Shown here one piece after another: positions 48,905-61,330 of a stretch of DNA of 64,000 bases. Each line of letters opens with the position of its first letter. Positions within the stretch are counted from its first letter, which is position 1. Source of the DNA: Cinclus cinclus (lineage: Eukaryota > Chordata > Aves > Passeriformes > Cinclidae); contig NC_085055.1 in the NCBI RefSeq assembly GCF_963662255.1, positions 2,852,602 to 2,916,601 of the forward strand, written 5' to 3'. The notes under the pieces are model-generated. The model did no database searches. It was given only the letters and a program-made list of their open reading frames with translations, and was not told where the DNA came from. The position numbers were made by a program, and so were the translations under genes.

Positions 48905-49340
48905 AGAGTCAGGCATGGTTTGGGTTGGAAGGGACCTTGAATCCCCCGATGGGAACCCCAGCACTGCCCCGAGCAGCTGTGCCAGGGCAGGACAGCCCTT
49001 TCCATGAATAATTTTCCCAAATTTCCACCCTGACCCTCCCCTGGCCCAGCCTGAGGCCGTTCCCTCTGCTCCTGTCCCTGTTCCCTGGAGCAGATCCCAA
49101 ATCCCCCTGGCTGTCCCCTCCTGTCAGGGAGTTGTGCAGAGCCACAGGGTACCCCCCGATCCCCCTTTTCTCCATCTGAGCCCCTTCCCAGCTCCCTCAG
49201 GAATTCTCCAGCCCATTCCCAGCTCCATTCCCCTCCCTGACATGCTCCTGTCCCTCAAAGTCCTTCTTGTCGTGAGGGGCCCAAAACGACCCCAGGACTG
49301 GGGCTGTGAGCCCAGCAGCTCCCAGTGCAGGGGGATTTCA
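48905..49340 (-). mobile_element. CR1 LINE 3' region, the longest copy in the window
   Basis: The plus strand has 'GGTTTGGGTTGGAAGGGACC', 'CCTGACCCTCCCCTGGCCCA', 'GGCTGTCCCCTCCTGTCAGG' and 'GTGAGGGGCCCAAAACGACC'. This is the reverse complement of about 435 bases of CR1 tail in consistent order. The terminal octamer repeat is mostly gone. The GC content stands out from the surroundings, as expected for this family. Confidence 0.92.
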
Positions 49341-49699
49341 CTGCAGGCAAAGCAGGATGACATTCCTTATTTATGTGACCACAGATCAGGAGCGATCCCA
49401 GCCTTTAGAAATCGGGGCTTAACTTGAGCTTCGCTCCACCCAGCCTCCACTGCTCAGGATTTTCCTCGAGTCCCCCCACGAGGAGTGAAACATCTCACAA
49501 AGCATCTCCAGCCTCAGCTCAGCTCTCCAGCTGTGGGATCTGGGACAAATCACTTTAATTTTGCCTCCTGGTTCTCCTTTCACCTTAACAATGCACTTCC
49601 TGCCACTCGGGAGGAGCTGCTTATTTCCTTTGGCTGTCACATGGACTTTGAGTCCAAATGAGAAATGATAATCCATCATTCTTCAACTGTGCTCATTGC

Positions 49700-49773
49700 A
49701 AAACAAAACAAACAAACAAACAAAAAACAAAACAAAACATTAAAAAAAAAAAAAAAAGAAGAAAAGAAAAAAG
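49700..49773. repeat. A-rich (AAAC)n and poly(A) tract
   Basis: AAAC and AAAAC units are followed by 15 A and an AAAAG-type tail. Compound low-complexity sequence. Confidence 0.93.
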
Positions 49774-50358
49774 TGAAAAGTATACCAATTCCAAGCTGTG
49801 AGGAGCTGTGATTCTATAAGGAGTAAAGACATCTTTCAGTTTTGAGAATATTCTGCTGCAGTGTCACCAGCTGAGCTAAAACTGCTGCAAGGTGCTGAGA
49901 GCAGGACAGAAGTGACCTTGCTGACACAGGGTCCTTGACAGGAGTGCATTTGAGGGAAAATCCAACTTTCCAGGGAAATGCTGCAGGGACAGGAAAATCC
50001 CGAGCTCCAGGACTCTGGGTTGCAGCTCTGGCCATTCACTTGATGCTTCCTTGAGAAAAAGTTTACCAAGTTCAGCTTCACCTTTTCTTGTCTTTTTTTT
50101 TTTTTTTCCCCCCTCTCTGACCATTCATTTTTCCTAAACATTCCCCTTCTCTGAAGATGAGTTTGTCAGGTGAGTTTCTTGGACACTGGGGAAGGAAAAT
50201 GAAGCTCTGTGAGTTCTGGGTGTGGTGGCGCCCAGCCCCATCCAGTGCAATTTGACCATTTCCCTCTCATTTCTCCTCAACTTCAGTAATTCCAAACCCC
50301 CTCCTCTTCCTCTGCCTTTTAAATGTTATTTGTATCGTTTTATCCTCCCTGTTCAATG

Positions 50359-50376
50359 CCCCCCCCCCCCCCCCCC
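50359..50376. repeat. Run of 18 C
   Basis: Uninterrupted cytosine run. The minus strand is a G18 run able to form quadruplex structures. Its length may be unreliable in the assembly. Confidence 0.93.
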
Positions 50377-50847
50377 ATAAAACCCAATAAAATATTCATG
50401 TGGCATAACAAATCTGTCTGTGCTGGGAGTCTCTTGGAACTATTGATGAAGCCATGAATAAATTATGAATCTGGATTTTGCTTCTGGTATATCAGATTTC
50501 ACGTGTTTATTACATTTTCTGTGAAGTTAGCTCATCCAACAGAGGTTTTGGTTTTGTTTGCTTACTTTAATTTTACGTAGCCCTTGATTTATTAACCTTT
50601 AGAAAAGGTCATGTCTGATATAGTGCAACCTAAAATATGAAAATTCTATTTGGATCAATTTTTTGTAGTTTTTGTTATCTGGTAAGGGAAAAAAAAGGGG
50701 GGGAGGGGAAAAAACCACCTCTGTTATCCCAGAAAAACAATAAAAAGACAAATATATATTTTTTTTTCCTTATGCTGTTGATCTGCATCTTGCATTATCA
50801 CCTTGGCCTAAGGAAAAAATTTCCAAATGTGATGAGTAGCACTTGCT

Positions 50848-50873
50848 AAAAAAAAAAAAAAAAAAAAAAAAAA
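50848..50873. repeat. Run of 26 A
   Basis: Uninterrupted A run with no LINE or SINE body recognised upstream. Probably simple slippage. Confidence 0.95.
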
Positions 50874-51033
50874 TCTCCAAACCTTGAGTATTGTAGCAGT
50901 AATTCTTTTTTCTTTGGGAAATATGTCTCTCTCTAACAATCTTAGTCAAAATTTTTATTCCAATTACAGAATAATTTGAAAGTTTAAGTGTGGGTTGCTC
51001 TTTCTTTTTGAAATTACAATTATACCTTAGGGG

Positions 51034-51075
51034 TTTTTTTGTTTTGTTTTGTTGTTTTGTTTTTTTTTTTTTTTT
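51034..51075. repeat. T-rich (GTTTT)n tract
   Basis: GTTTT units run into 17 T. Low-complexity sequence. Confidence 0.9.
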
Positions 51076-52835
51076 AATGGAGATAGATGGGCAAATAAAT
51101 CTGAAGTAGTTTTTTCTGGAAATGTCTGCACTGCTGAGAAGTTTCCTGGTTTACTGTCAAAAGATCCTCATTTGGGCATCTTATTCCTGGAATAATCTGA
51201 ACAGAGATGGGGCTTTTTATAACATGGATTTTCCATCGAAGGGAGGCAAAAGAGAGTTTGGAGTTAAATCTCTGAAACAAAGAATTCCTGATGTACAACT
51301 GTCACTTCCAGGCTCAAAACAAACAGGAGTTCTAGCAGAAATTAAGAAATCCCTGCCTGTTTAGGCTCTTCCACTCATCCCTGTGGGCCACACAATGTTC
51401 AGAGCATAAAACTCCCTGCTCCAGAAAAGCAGGTGAAAATGCTGATAAACTGAACCTCAGGAATTGAGTTGGGAGAATAAAATCTCCCAATCTTTTAATA
51501 AAAGGTGTGTTATGTATTTAGAATAATTTGCATATAGGAAAGAATAAGGAAGAAGCCTGGGAATCCTTCAAAAAATTTATATAGAAGTTCCATCATGATG
51601 CAATGCTAATACCTGAAAATGTTAAAATGCATTATGAAAGATCTTTCAAAATTTGAAACTGCAGATAGTATTGCAATAAATTAATAATTGTTGTTTGGGC
51701 CTATTTCTTATTAAATATTTCTCAGGTAAACTCTGCCTTATGCTTAAAATGACACGAAGCCCAAAAGTTCTGCAAAAGGCACCCAAAGAGGAGACAGCAA
51801 AAGGGGAACTGAAATCCATGAGGAGAAAAGTGAGGAAATGAGACTCTCAGGTAATGTCACCTGATAAAAGTCCTCTCAACTCACAAGGATGAGCAGAGCT
51901 CTGCAGGAAAATTCAGTGTTTGGTTCACAGTCCTTTCAGGACATTAATTATATTATTAAGTATCAATAAGAATTGACAAACACCACAGTGAGAGGGCAAA
52001 GCAGGACAGAGGATTTTGGTGTTTTCTTCTTCATTTTAAGCACAGCTCACCTGCACAACACCTCCAAAGAAATGTTTTTCCTTTGTATATTCCAGTAATT
52101 CAGCTCCTCCAAATGCAAATCAGGAGATTAATAATTAGGAACAAATAGCCAGCTCTAATTCCCCAGGGGTGTTTCCTGCTTTAGGCGTGTCAGTTTTATC
52201 TGTGTTTAGCAGTGTCACTGCTCTGGGTCTGGCTCACCTGTCCCAGTACCTCCCAGACCTTTGCATTACAGGTTGCAATGAGTAAAGCATTTGAGAGTTC
52301 TCATGGAAATAAATGGATTTCCCCCACCTGCCCTGGGGAAGAGTGGATAATGGCTGGATAACTTTAATTTAATTCCCAGACCCTCGGGAGAGGGTGCAGC
52401 AGCATGTCCCACCACCCCTGCACTCGGTGGCTCTGCTGCCCTTCTCTTCCCAGAGCCTGTAAGTGGCTGAATCCATAAAACCCTGACAGTAGGGTGGGAA
52501 ATGTGCAGTTGGATGGGAAAAGGCAGCTCAGAGGAGTGCAGGTGGAATGCAGATGAGTTTCTCCAGCGGCCTGAGTGTGGCACAAGGGATTTTCAAGGAA
52601 TGAATGTGACAAATGGCCAGGGCAGGTACAGCCCCAGCTGCAGCCACCCCTCAAGCAAAGGCAGGACAGGCTGCTCTGAAATCACTCCTTTGACCACTCT
52701 GCTCATGACAGGAAATAAAAGGTGGTGACAGGGCTTGTACTACCTAAAATAATGAGTCAAATTTGCTAGGCAGTGAGAAAATGTATTGCATCCTCTTTGA
52801 GAGGAGAAATCACAGGTATCCACCTGTCTCCACCA

Positions 52836-52930
52836 CCCCCCCCCCCCCTTTTTAAATTTGTTTTGGTTTTTTTTTTTTGTTTTGTTTTGTTTTGTTGGTT
52901 TTTTTTTGTTTTGTTTTGTTGTTTTTTTTG
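52836..52930. repeat. C13 run followed by (GTTTT)n and poly(T)
   Basis: Thirteen C (52836-52848) are followed by T-rich GTTTT units to 52930. The frames across it are Phe/Val/Leu-rich on the plus strand and Lys/Gln/Asn-rich on the minus strand, as expected from such sequence. Confidence 0.93.
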
Positions 52931-55800
52931 TGGTGAAATGCTTCCTAGAGGAATGATGGTCGTTGTCTCCTGTGGATCACAGACAAAAGAGGCTGCTTTA
53001 TCGATCTGCACTCCTTGCTGCAAAGTTATAATTAAAAATAAGTATTAAAGCTGATTCCAGCCTAACCTGGCACTCCAGAGCTGGCTGTGTACAATAAAAA
53101 TCACCACATGTTCTCCTCGTCAGGAGAGCCCTCACTGATCCAATTTCAGAGTTCTGCAGGGGTAATTGAAGGCTGCAGGAGGTTGTTCTGCACAAGCTCA
53201 GATTAGGACTCAGCTGAGAACGTGTCAGATGCAGCCACAGCTCAGCCCCATCTCCTGCAGATTTTGGGGAGGATCAGGACAGGGCTGAAGGTGACAAGTC
53301 CAGCACTCTGCACACTCAAGAATTAAGAGTGTTTAAATACACCAGACAGTGGATATATGCTGTTTTTCATTAGCAATTACTTACAGAAATGGTATTTATC
53401 TTTTACAGTGTTAACCTGTGTGCTCTGACAGCTTGGTTGGGTTTTTCTGGCTGGGAGGAAGGATGATAACACTGCCAGATGATCTGTCTCTGAGACAGGA
53501 AGATCATTCTCTGAGTACATAAACAGCATGAATATATATGCCATGAATATATTTATAAATGTGGTCAGGATAGGATCTGTTTAAACAGGAAAGGTCAGGA
53601 TTGAGCCCTCAGGAATCTCATTTCAGACAAAGAGAAGCCTGCACTTCCACCGCTGTTTACATGTTCTTGCTCACATTTCACTGTGGAAATTGCCTCTATT
53701 AGAGTTTATTTTATACTTTGCTTGCAACTGGAACTGAGTAATTTTTTAATATATTGAGTTCTCAGACCTTGGGACATCGCTGTGCAAGGGTACTTTGAAA
53801 AGCACCTCAGCCCTTGTTCAGTCTGTCCTGGAATCCAGCACCACCCCAGAACCCCAAATTTCCCAATTTTTCTGCATTTATTTTTAAAACAGAGCAAATG
53901 GGCTGTGATCTTATCTAGCTACTGATTTGTGTAGCTGCTGATCTTATGTGCTTGGGTGGCAGATGGATTGTGCAAGCTGTAAAATACTAAGGCAAAGAAA
54001 AGGGTAGCCTGTGAGATTACTAATCAATTTTCTAAAGAACTGTCTTGCAGAAGGGCCAGCTGTAAATTGTTTCATATTTCTTTTTAATTTACACAAAACC
54101 ATCTAAGGTGACCTGCTGGCATCTGTCTGTGTTGACTTTCATGTATTTTATTGGTCTTTTAGCACTGCTTCTATTGCTCATCAGCTACTCTGAATGTGTC
54201 TGTAAAGTTTCCCAAGGAAAATAAAGATGCTTACGGTGGAGATGATTTCCCTCATTTTGGGACACATTACATTTATTAATCTAATGCTGAATATCTTCAT
54301 ATTTCTGCTTTGGAAAGTGTGAATGGCAATTCAGGCTCTCTTGTGCTGGGTGCTCTGCTTCTTAATGGGACATATCCTGACAGGCAATCTCATGCACTGG
54401 ATAAAAGAGATAAAAGATGGGGAAGAAAAATTATCAGCAGCCTCTTTCACAGATACAGAGCTGAGAAAGGGAAGAGTTGTTTAATTCACATAAAATAATC
54501 TGTGACATGGTCAGGGGCTGAACTTTGATGCTGGGCTCTTCTTCTCAAGGCCAGGCACACACTCATCCATCCTCAGTTTCAAAGGAATGAAGATGAATCT
54601 CTTGGGAAAAGCCAGAATTAATTGAGAGGAAGCAGAAGTCTGCTAAACTGGAAATTTGGAAGTTACTGTTGATGGGAGAAACATTTAAAAAAATGTCTGT
54701 ATATCACTTGCATTTTCTAAATATTTCAAATGGTAGCAGCTTTGATTTCAGAATGTGAGGAAGATGATCTGTCAGCTTCTCTAAAATTTGCTTTGTTTCT
54801 CAGAGAAGAAAGAAGAAAGTCTTGAAGTTTAAAAACAATAATTGAAGTTTGTTAATTTGCAGCTCTTTGCTTTTGCCTTCAAATAATTGCACTGTAACAG
54901 CTCAAGGAGGGTGTGTGATAGTTGCTGCAATAACACTTCTAATGAAGTGATTTGCTTTTGCTATTAATACATCTGAAGAAATTTCAGTGAAGCTTTCATA
55001 AAAGCTCATTGGACTTTTCTACCAGCATCTACAACCCAGTATCTCATTATCCCCTTTATTATTTCCATCAGACACTAAGAGTGTTTCACGTGGCTTAAAA
55101 ACTGAGGACAACATTCTCAGCTGCTCTGAGTGGGAAAACTGCCTGGGCTCCCTCAATTACACCCACAAGAATCTCCCTCCTACCTCAGATAATAAAACCC
55201 ATTTATGCCAGCAACAGCAAGATGCTGCTTCAACAGAAGGAAAATACCTCTTAAATGAATTTATTTTCTCTTTAACTTCCAATATGACTGCAACTTTTTA
55301 TGATAAGAGGAAAATCCTGGGTAGGACAAATGGTTTAAATATTTAAATATGGAGATTAAACTGATTGTTGTGCTGATTGTGGAGAAAGCAAGCAGTGGGA
55401 TGATAAAGAGAATTAGGGGATACACAGCAAGCAGGAGCAGGAATTAGGGATGCCAAGTAGCACACTCCTGAATCCACATTAGCTGGGAAGTTTGGATCTG
55501 TGATCAGTGACACCAAAACCTCAGGTGATTTATTCATAAAGGCTTTGCTTAGCTTTGAAGTCAGAGAGAATTTTCCCTTACTAGAGGCTTCAAGATGAGA
55601 CCAGATGACAAAAGGCACTGGATCAAGGAGGGTGTAATAGGTTAGTGAAATGCAGGATGTCACTTGTGCTCATCCAAAGTCATTCCCCAGTCCTTGGCCA
55701 GGCTGGGTGCCAAGCAGAGCAAGGCCTTCATTAGGAATGAATCCCAAACTTCACCAACTAAAGTCAAACTGGGTCTCACTAAATCCATGGGGGAAAACCA

Positions 55801-55820
55801 CCCCCCCCCCCCCCCCCCCC
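55801..55820. repeat. Run of 20 C followed by A8
   Basis: The longest C run in the window, followed directly by G and then eight A. The minus strand is a G20 run. Confidence 0.95.
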
Positions 55821-57689
55821 GAAAAAAAACCATGACCAGACTTGAGCTGAATATTACAATATTTACAGCAGGGGATGTAAACCTTGACAGGGGGATAATA
55901 AAACCAACACCAGCTCTTTCTTTGCCTTTTATACCCCAACCACACCAGCGAACCTTAATTTTTATTGGCTTAAGTCTCACTCCTAGCCCTGAAGAAGAAG
56001 AGGACTAAAGGTCCCTCACATCAGGATGATAATGAACGGTGTGTGCTTTCTTCTGCAAAGACCTTGTTAACTTGTTCAGGGGCGCTTTTATTTCTTGCAT
56101 GTGTCTGCTGCAATATCTACAGGAGCTGGCAAATGAAACCCCACTTCACAGCAAAGTAGTTCTTTTCCCTCTTTCTTTTCAGGGCTGCTCTCAAGGACAA
56201 GGGGCTATTAGTGGCCTTTCACTCTCCAGGGCAGGAACTTTTCAGGCTTCAGAAATTTTTTCCCTGTTGAGTGAATGCAATCCATTGAATTTCTTTATTG
56301 CTTTCATGTTGCTAAGGTCTACCTTCGATTTTTGAGAAAATAATTAACTGCTACTCAAGCCAGAAGAATGAAACTGGAAGCGCAAGAGTAACACAAAGAA
56401 ATCCTCAAATAACCCTGGAATAGCATGAGCTGATTTTTTATTTAGCTACCAGTTCTGAAAAATCGAGGGAAATCATTTTGGATTGGCTTTAGCAAAAGCA
56501 TTTGAAACTCCTTTGAGCCAAAACTAAAACTGGAGGTTTGCTTGTGAAATGAAATCCTCCACTTATTCCAGGCTTCTAAAAACTTTGAGATTATCTAATA
56601 TTCAATTTTTTAAAAGCGAATACTTTTCATTTAGTTAAACTTTAAAATTATTAGCTTGAACTTTTTTTTTCTCTACAAATTTCATCACCCTTTTTCTGAC
56701 TGAATAACTAAATGCAACTGGCAAAGTATTACATTAGCAATGCAATTGGATTTATCCCAGTGTTTCTGGAAAAGCAATAGGCAAAATGGGCAATTTTCTT
56801 TTTCTAAGAACAAGTCCAATCAACAAATCAGGAAAGAAACAACTATGTGTGCAAGGTTTGAAAATGTTTTTTGATAGCAAGTCCCATATCCAGAGATAAA
56901 AATTAAGAAATACATGTTTAATTTTGTTGTCCCTGAAAAAGCTGTGTATGTGGACTGTGAAACAGAAGAGGAACAAATTTTCCTCCAGCTGGAAGGAGTG
57001 GTGGAGGACAGGACACATCCTTTTATTTTTGTAGGGATGCACTGAGGAGTAGAGAACTCAGAGGAAGCAGAACGTGATTTCATAAGGGGAAAATAGTTTT
57101 TTATTTGGAGGTGAGGAAACGAGCAGCGGACGAGTGCTGAGGATGCAATTCCCAGCACATCCTGGCTCTTTGGAACATCTCTGGGTTTGTGCCGTCCCCA
57201 CTTACACCCAGGTACTGCAGCTCTGTGCTGCAGCAACCTGACATTGACAGGATCTTTCTGCTGAAAACTGGGGAAAGAACAAACTTTTCACTTCACTTTA
57301 GCAATGAAAAAAATATTCTTACTGTTGTTTCTGTTGTTATCTAAGGCGCGGTAACTGAAACATGCAGGTGGAAAAGTAGAGAGTTTGAATTATTCAGAGC
57401 TCCTCTGAATTTGTGCATCTTTATTTCCATATAATTTGGAATTCAAAAGGCACACACTGGGATACCTCAGCCCAAGGAAACAAGACACTAAGCCAGAAAT
57501 GCAATCCATGGAGCCATCAGCTCTGAGTTACTGGGCAAGGGCATTTGGCAAACTGGTAAAAAAGATTATTTCAAAGTTCTTTATGCAACAATATTTGTGA
57601 AAATTCCCTAAGAGTCTGCAGAGGTGTCAAAAGCATTTCAACAGGCAATGACAGGGGACAGCAGTGGCAAGAATTTGGCCATTAAACGT

Positions 57690-57785
57690 CCATACGCAGA
57701 TCATGGAAATGTTCAAAAATGAGTAGATGTGGCACCTTACCTTGAAGGTCTTTTGCAATCTTAATGATTCCATGATTCTGTGGGA
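57690..57785 (+). mobile_element. CR1 LINE 3' terminus, short fragment
   Basis: The plus strand has 'CATGGAAATGTTCAAAAATG' and 'GATGTGGCACCTTACCTTGA', then 'GTCTTTTGCAATCTTAATG' and a terminal ATTCCATGATTCTGTG. The terminal repeat identifies the CR1 3' end, and the internal segment matches a different CR1 subfamily from the 41.7-kb copy. Confidence 0.85.
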
Positions 57786-60411
57786 AAGGTCACCCAGGAA
57801 AAGACAAATTTGTAAATTTTATTGACATTTGCAGCTGTTATAGCAAGTACCTCTGTACTTCACAAATTATTTTAACCAAACTACTCTTTAAAACATTAGG
57901 TACATTTTTCTTCTAATTTTTTAGCAAGCAAGTTCTTCATTCTTCCTGTTGAAAATCTATTCATCCTGGCTATATTTGCTATCTTGCATTTTAAAAGTCT
58001 TAACAGTTTAGAAAATTTCACTTTTTTGTATTGCAATAGTACCCTTGAGCTAATAGCCTGAAAGTCAGCTTCAAGAAATTAATGGTACAGCCAGGGAAAA
58101 TCAGGTGTATTTGACTTTTCATCTTATTGAAAAGGTTCGAAATACAACCTACAGGAATTGATTTAAGTGTCAAAGTTGCTATTATAAAAAATGAAAATTA
58201 ACTGTCAAAGAGTAAATAAAAGGAAGAAAAGATGTGACACATCTATTCAGCCCTTGCTAACACAAGCCAGGGTCAGCTGTCCTGAAAGCAATCTTGGTAG
58301 ATGTTCATTTAATCATATTTGAAAGCCTTTCCTTTGCTAAAAAAAAAATAAATATATTTTCCATAACATACTACAGCTTTTTGTTATCCTTACTGTTAAA
58401 GAACAGAAAGATTGTCCCAATAAGCTCCCTTTGGCATTAATCTATCCAGGCAGCACTAAACACTTTATTTAGGAAATTATCCTGAAAATATTTTATTCCT
58501 AATACAATTCTTTTCCAGCCCCACCTTGCTAAGAGCATGGTGTCTCTCATTCCATTTTTTACTACACCCAAGCAGCAACATTAAAGAAAATATCACATTT
58601 TTGGGCTGGGGTAAAGCGCTTGGGCAGGGTGGCAGAGCAGGAGTGGGGTCAGTGGTGGTGCTCAGAATGTGAGGGTTGGCTCTCAAACCACTCCAAGCTC
58701 TTTGGGGTGTTTGTGCCCTGCTCCCTTGTCCTGCATAGCTGCAAACCTTGTGCAGGAAGGGCCTGTGAGCCCTTCTTCCAATGGCTCTGCCACCTCCCAT
58801 GGATGGGGATCCTCCACCCCTGGGCTCCGAGCTCAGGCTGGGGTGGGTGGGTGATCCAGAAACTCTCCCGTAAACTTCATGTGATTTTGGATGTGCTGGG
58901 GTTTGTGTGACCAGAGGGGCAGCTTCTACTGAAAAGTTTCATTCAGGGGAATAAATTCGATGCAGACATGTGGAATGTGTTTAAACTTTGGGACAGCAGA
59001 GGCCATTGGTAAATAGAGGCGCTCAAAGCAGACGGTGTTTGGGTTATAGTGGAGACATCAAGGAATAGCTTGAAGATAATATATTAGAATTATACAGCAA
59101 TCTTCTCATCAGTGACCCAAGAGTGTTTGCAGGAATCTGCTGAGGCTTTCTGAACCAAAGTGCTGTCCAAAATAACCTTGGCATGAGCAAAAGCAGGAGC
59201 ATTTGACTGTCATTAATTATGGATTTGTGCAGAGAGAGTATAGCTTTGTGCAAAATCAAATCATCCCAAAACTCCACAGAAATCAGGCTGCTCTATCAGC
59301 AAATGTGGTCCTTGCTTTACCTTCCTCTCTGGGTGATTGAAGAGGGGAATAATGAGGTTATTGTGGATGGAAACGAATGGCCAAGGGCTCAAATGCCAGC
59401 AGGTCACTAAACTTTAACATCAGAACCACTGCAAATGATTGTATGGGGTCATCAGCTGTAAATGTGACATGAAAAATGTTAAAACTTCAGTGTACACAAT
59501 GACACAACACACCAGGTTACAACGTAATCCAGGAGCTGAGCAGGAGCCACTGCTTTCAATATCAAGGAAAAAATTATTTCATAGCAATGCATCTGGTCTA
59601 GCACACTGAAATACAGGTTTTTAACTCAATCAGAGTGTCACAATGCTGAAGTCTTTCATTGTCACAGACAGACAACAATTTGATATAGAAAGTGATGTTT
59701 AAAAATGCTAAACTGTGCATTTTAATGAATTTCATCTCAGAATAAAGGTTATCATGTTTTGTCAGAGATAACAGGATGGCAGGCCCATGGCAGTGGGCCC
59801 TGCATTGTGTCACCTGGCACAAATGTCACGAGAGAATAAAAGGTGAAGTATGTTCCTAGAAGAGATAGACCTTGCATTTTTATATTTTAATATTATAGTC
59901 TGATTTTGATGGCATTATCAATGTTTTGCTTGGATTCAAACCCAAAATAGCCATTAAAATTGTCTTCCAAGAAGAAAATCCAAATTCCATTGAAATTTAG
60001 TGATACCATTTTACCTTGACACAAGAGCAGGGCCAGAGTTAATTTCTTAAAACCCCCCTGGAATTACTGGAGGTTTTGAGCAGGGACTCTTGGGGAAGCC
60101 ATCAATCAACCCAACCCATTCTGGCCCAAATATTTATCATTAAATCGTCCTCAGAACTATTTTCATTGTCTGCCACCTGACAACTGAAAGCTGATTTTAG
60201 CTCCCCCTCAGCTTCCTGCACCCTCAGCTTTCATCCTCCTCATTATTCCACACTGACATGTGCTGTGGTTTATTTGTACTTGTCCAGTAACTGCTAAAGA
60301 ATGACATTTCACTCCCAGCCGTGAGGAGAGTTCAGCTTGCATTTTCTGCCACTGTTGCAGCTTCACAGTCTGATTTGAAATGCCCCATAACATTTTGGGA
60401 GTCAATAATAT
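57786..60411. other. Unique sequence, no gene
   Basis: AT-rich unique sequence with a GC-richer patch at about 58600-58860. No gene, transposon or structured repeat is recognised. Confidence 0.55.
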
Positions 60412-60809
60412 TCTATCTATCTATCTATCTATCTATAATCTATCTAATATATCTATCTATAACTATCTATATCTATATCTATATCCTCTATATCTATATC
60501 TATATCTATATCTATATCTATATCTATATCTATATCTATCTATATCTATCTATATATCATCTATATCTATTTATATCTATATAATCTATCTATATCATCT
60601 ATATATATTTTTATATATATATATATTTATTTATCTGTCTATATCTATCTATTCTTTATCTATCTATCCATCTATCTATTTATCTATTCTTTATCTGTCT
60701 ATCTCTCTATCTAATATATCAATATCTATATCTATCATCTAATCTATCTATCTATCTATCTATCTCATCTATATATTTATATCTATCTATATTTATTTGT
60801 CTATATCTG

Positions 60810-60868
<59 letters not shown>

Positions 60869-60873
60869 CTATC
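60412..60873. repeat. Compound (TATC)n / (TATATC)n microsatellite, about 460 bp
   Basis: It starts with CTAT units, passes through a hexanucleotide TATATC block (about eight units, 60490-60537), then mixed interrupted units with TTTATC, TGTC and CATC variants. It ends in a pure CTAT tract of 58 bases (60811-60868). The complementary strand is GATA-type. Tyr/Leu/Ser/Ile-rich frames across it follow from the repeat. Confidence 0.97.
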
Positions 60874-61261
60874 CGTGTCTTTTTAATTTCTCACCAAGCA
60901 GCACTTTACCACATCCCACAGGTCCAGCAGCAGACCTAGGAAAACCTGCACACCTTCCCAGCCTTGGCTTGAGCTGAAATGAATAAATCTTTTCTCTTTT
61001 CCCTCTTTCAGGGCTAATGAGCCCTTTCTTTGCCCCAGGTATGTTTGCATGGGTCCACTGCCACCACCAAGGCTGGTTTCCACCTTGCTCAGGTTCTTCA
61101 TCTTTCTTTTTTGTCCTTCCAGCACTTTGCTTTAGATCAAACCTGTGGCAAACCTTTGTGAGAGAATATTTTAGTGGAAATAATTCCATCCTCACTCCCC
61201 ACAACAGCAAACTTCTTACCCAGAGTATCTCCTTTCTAGATTAAAAAAAAGCATGCTCGGA

Positions 61262-61330
61262 TACAGCTGGTGGTGTTACATTAATTAGTAGTGTTACAAT
61301 TATTAATGAATTATCATCTCTTCAACATTC
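61262..61330. other. Short candidate regulatory cluster
   Basis: GTGTTACA occurs twice (61273-61280 and 61291-61298) around TTAATTAG (61281-61288), followed by AATTATTAATGAATTATC. It is a compact homeodomain-type cluster. Motif evidence only. Confidence 0.2.

Larger units (their letters stand above)
49341..57689. other. Unique AT-rich sequence with many homopolymers, no gene
   Basis: No gene or recognised transposon apart from the low-complexity tracts listed separately. The part at about 54100-54260 and 54840-55080 is unique, AT-rich and free of repeats and could be constrained, but has no decisive motif set. Frames up to 138 codons are unrecognised. Confidence 0.5.

Noticed and set aside
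50848..50873. Poly(A) tail of a processed pseudogene or SINE
   Set aside because: The sequence upstream shows no exon-like or SINE-like body and no target duplication was seen.
60321..60742. Tyr/Ile/Ser-rich 87- and 120-codon frames
   Set aside because: They are translations of the TATC/TATATC array.
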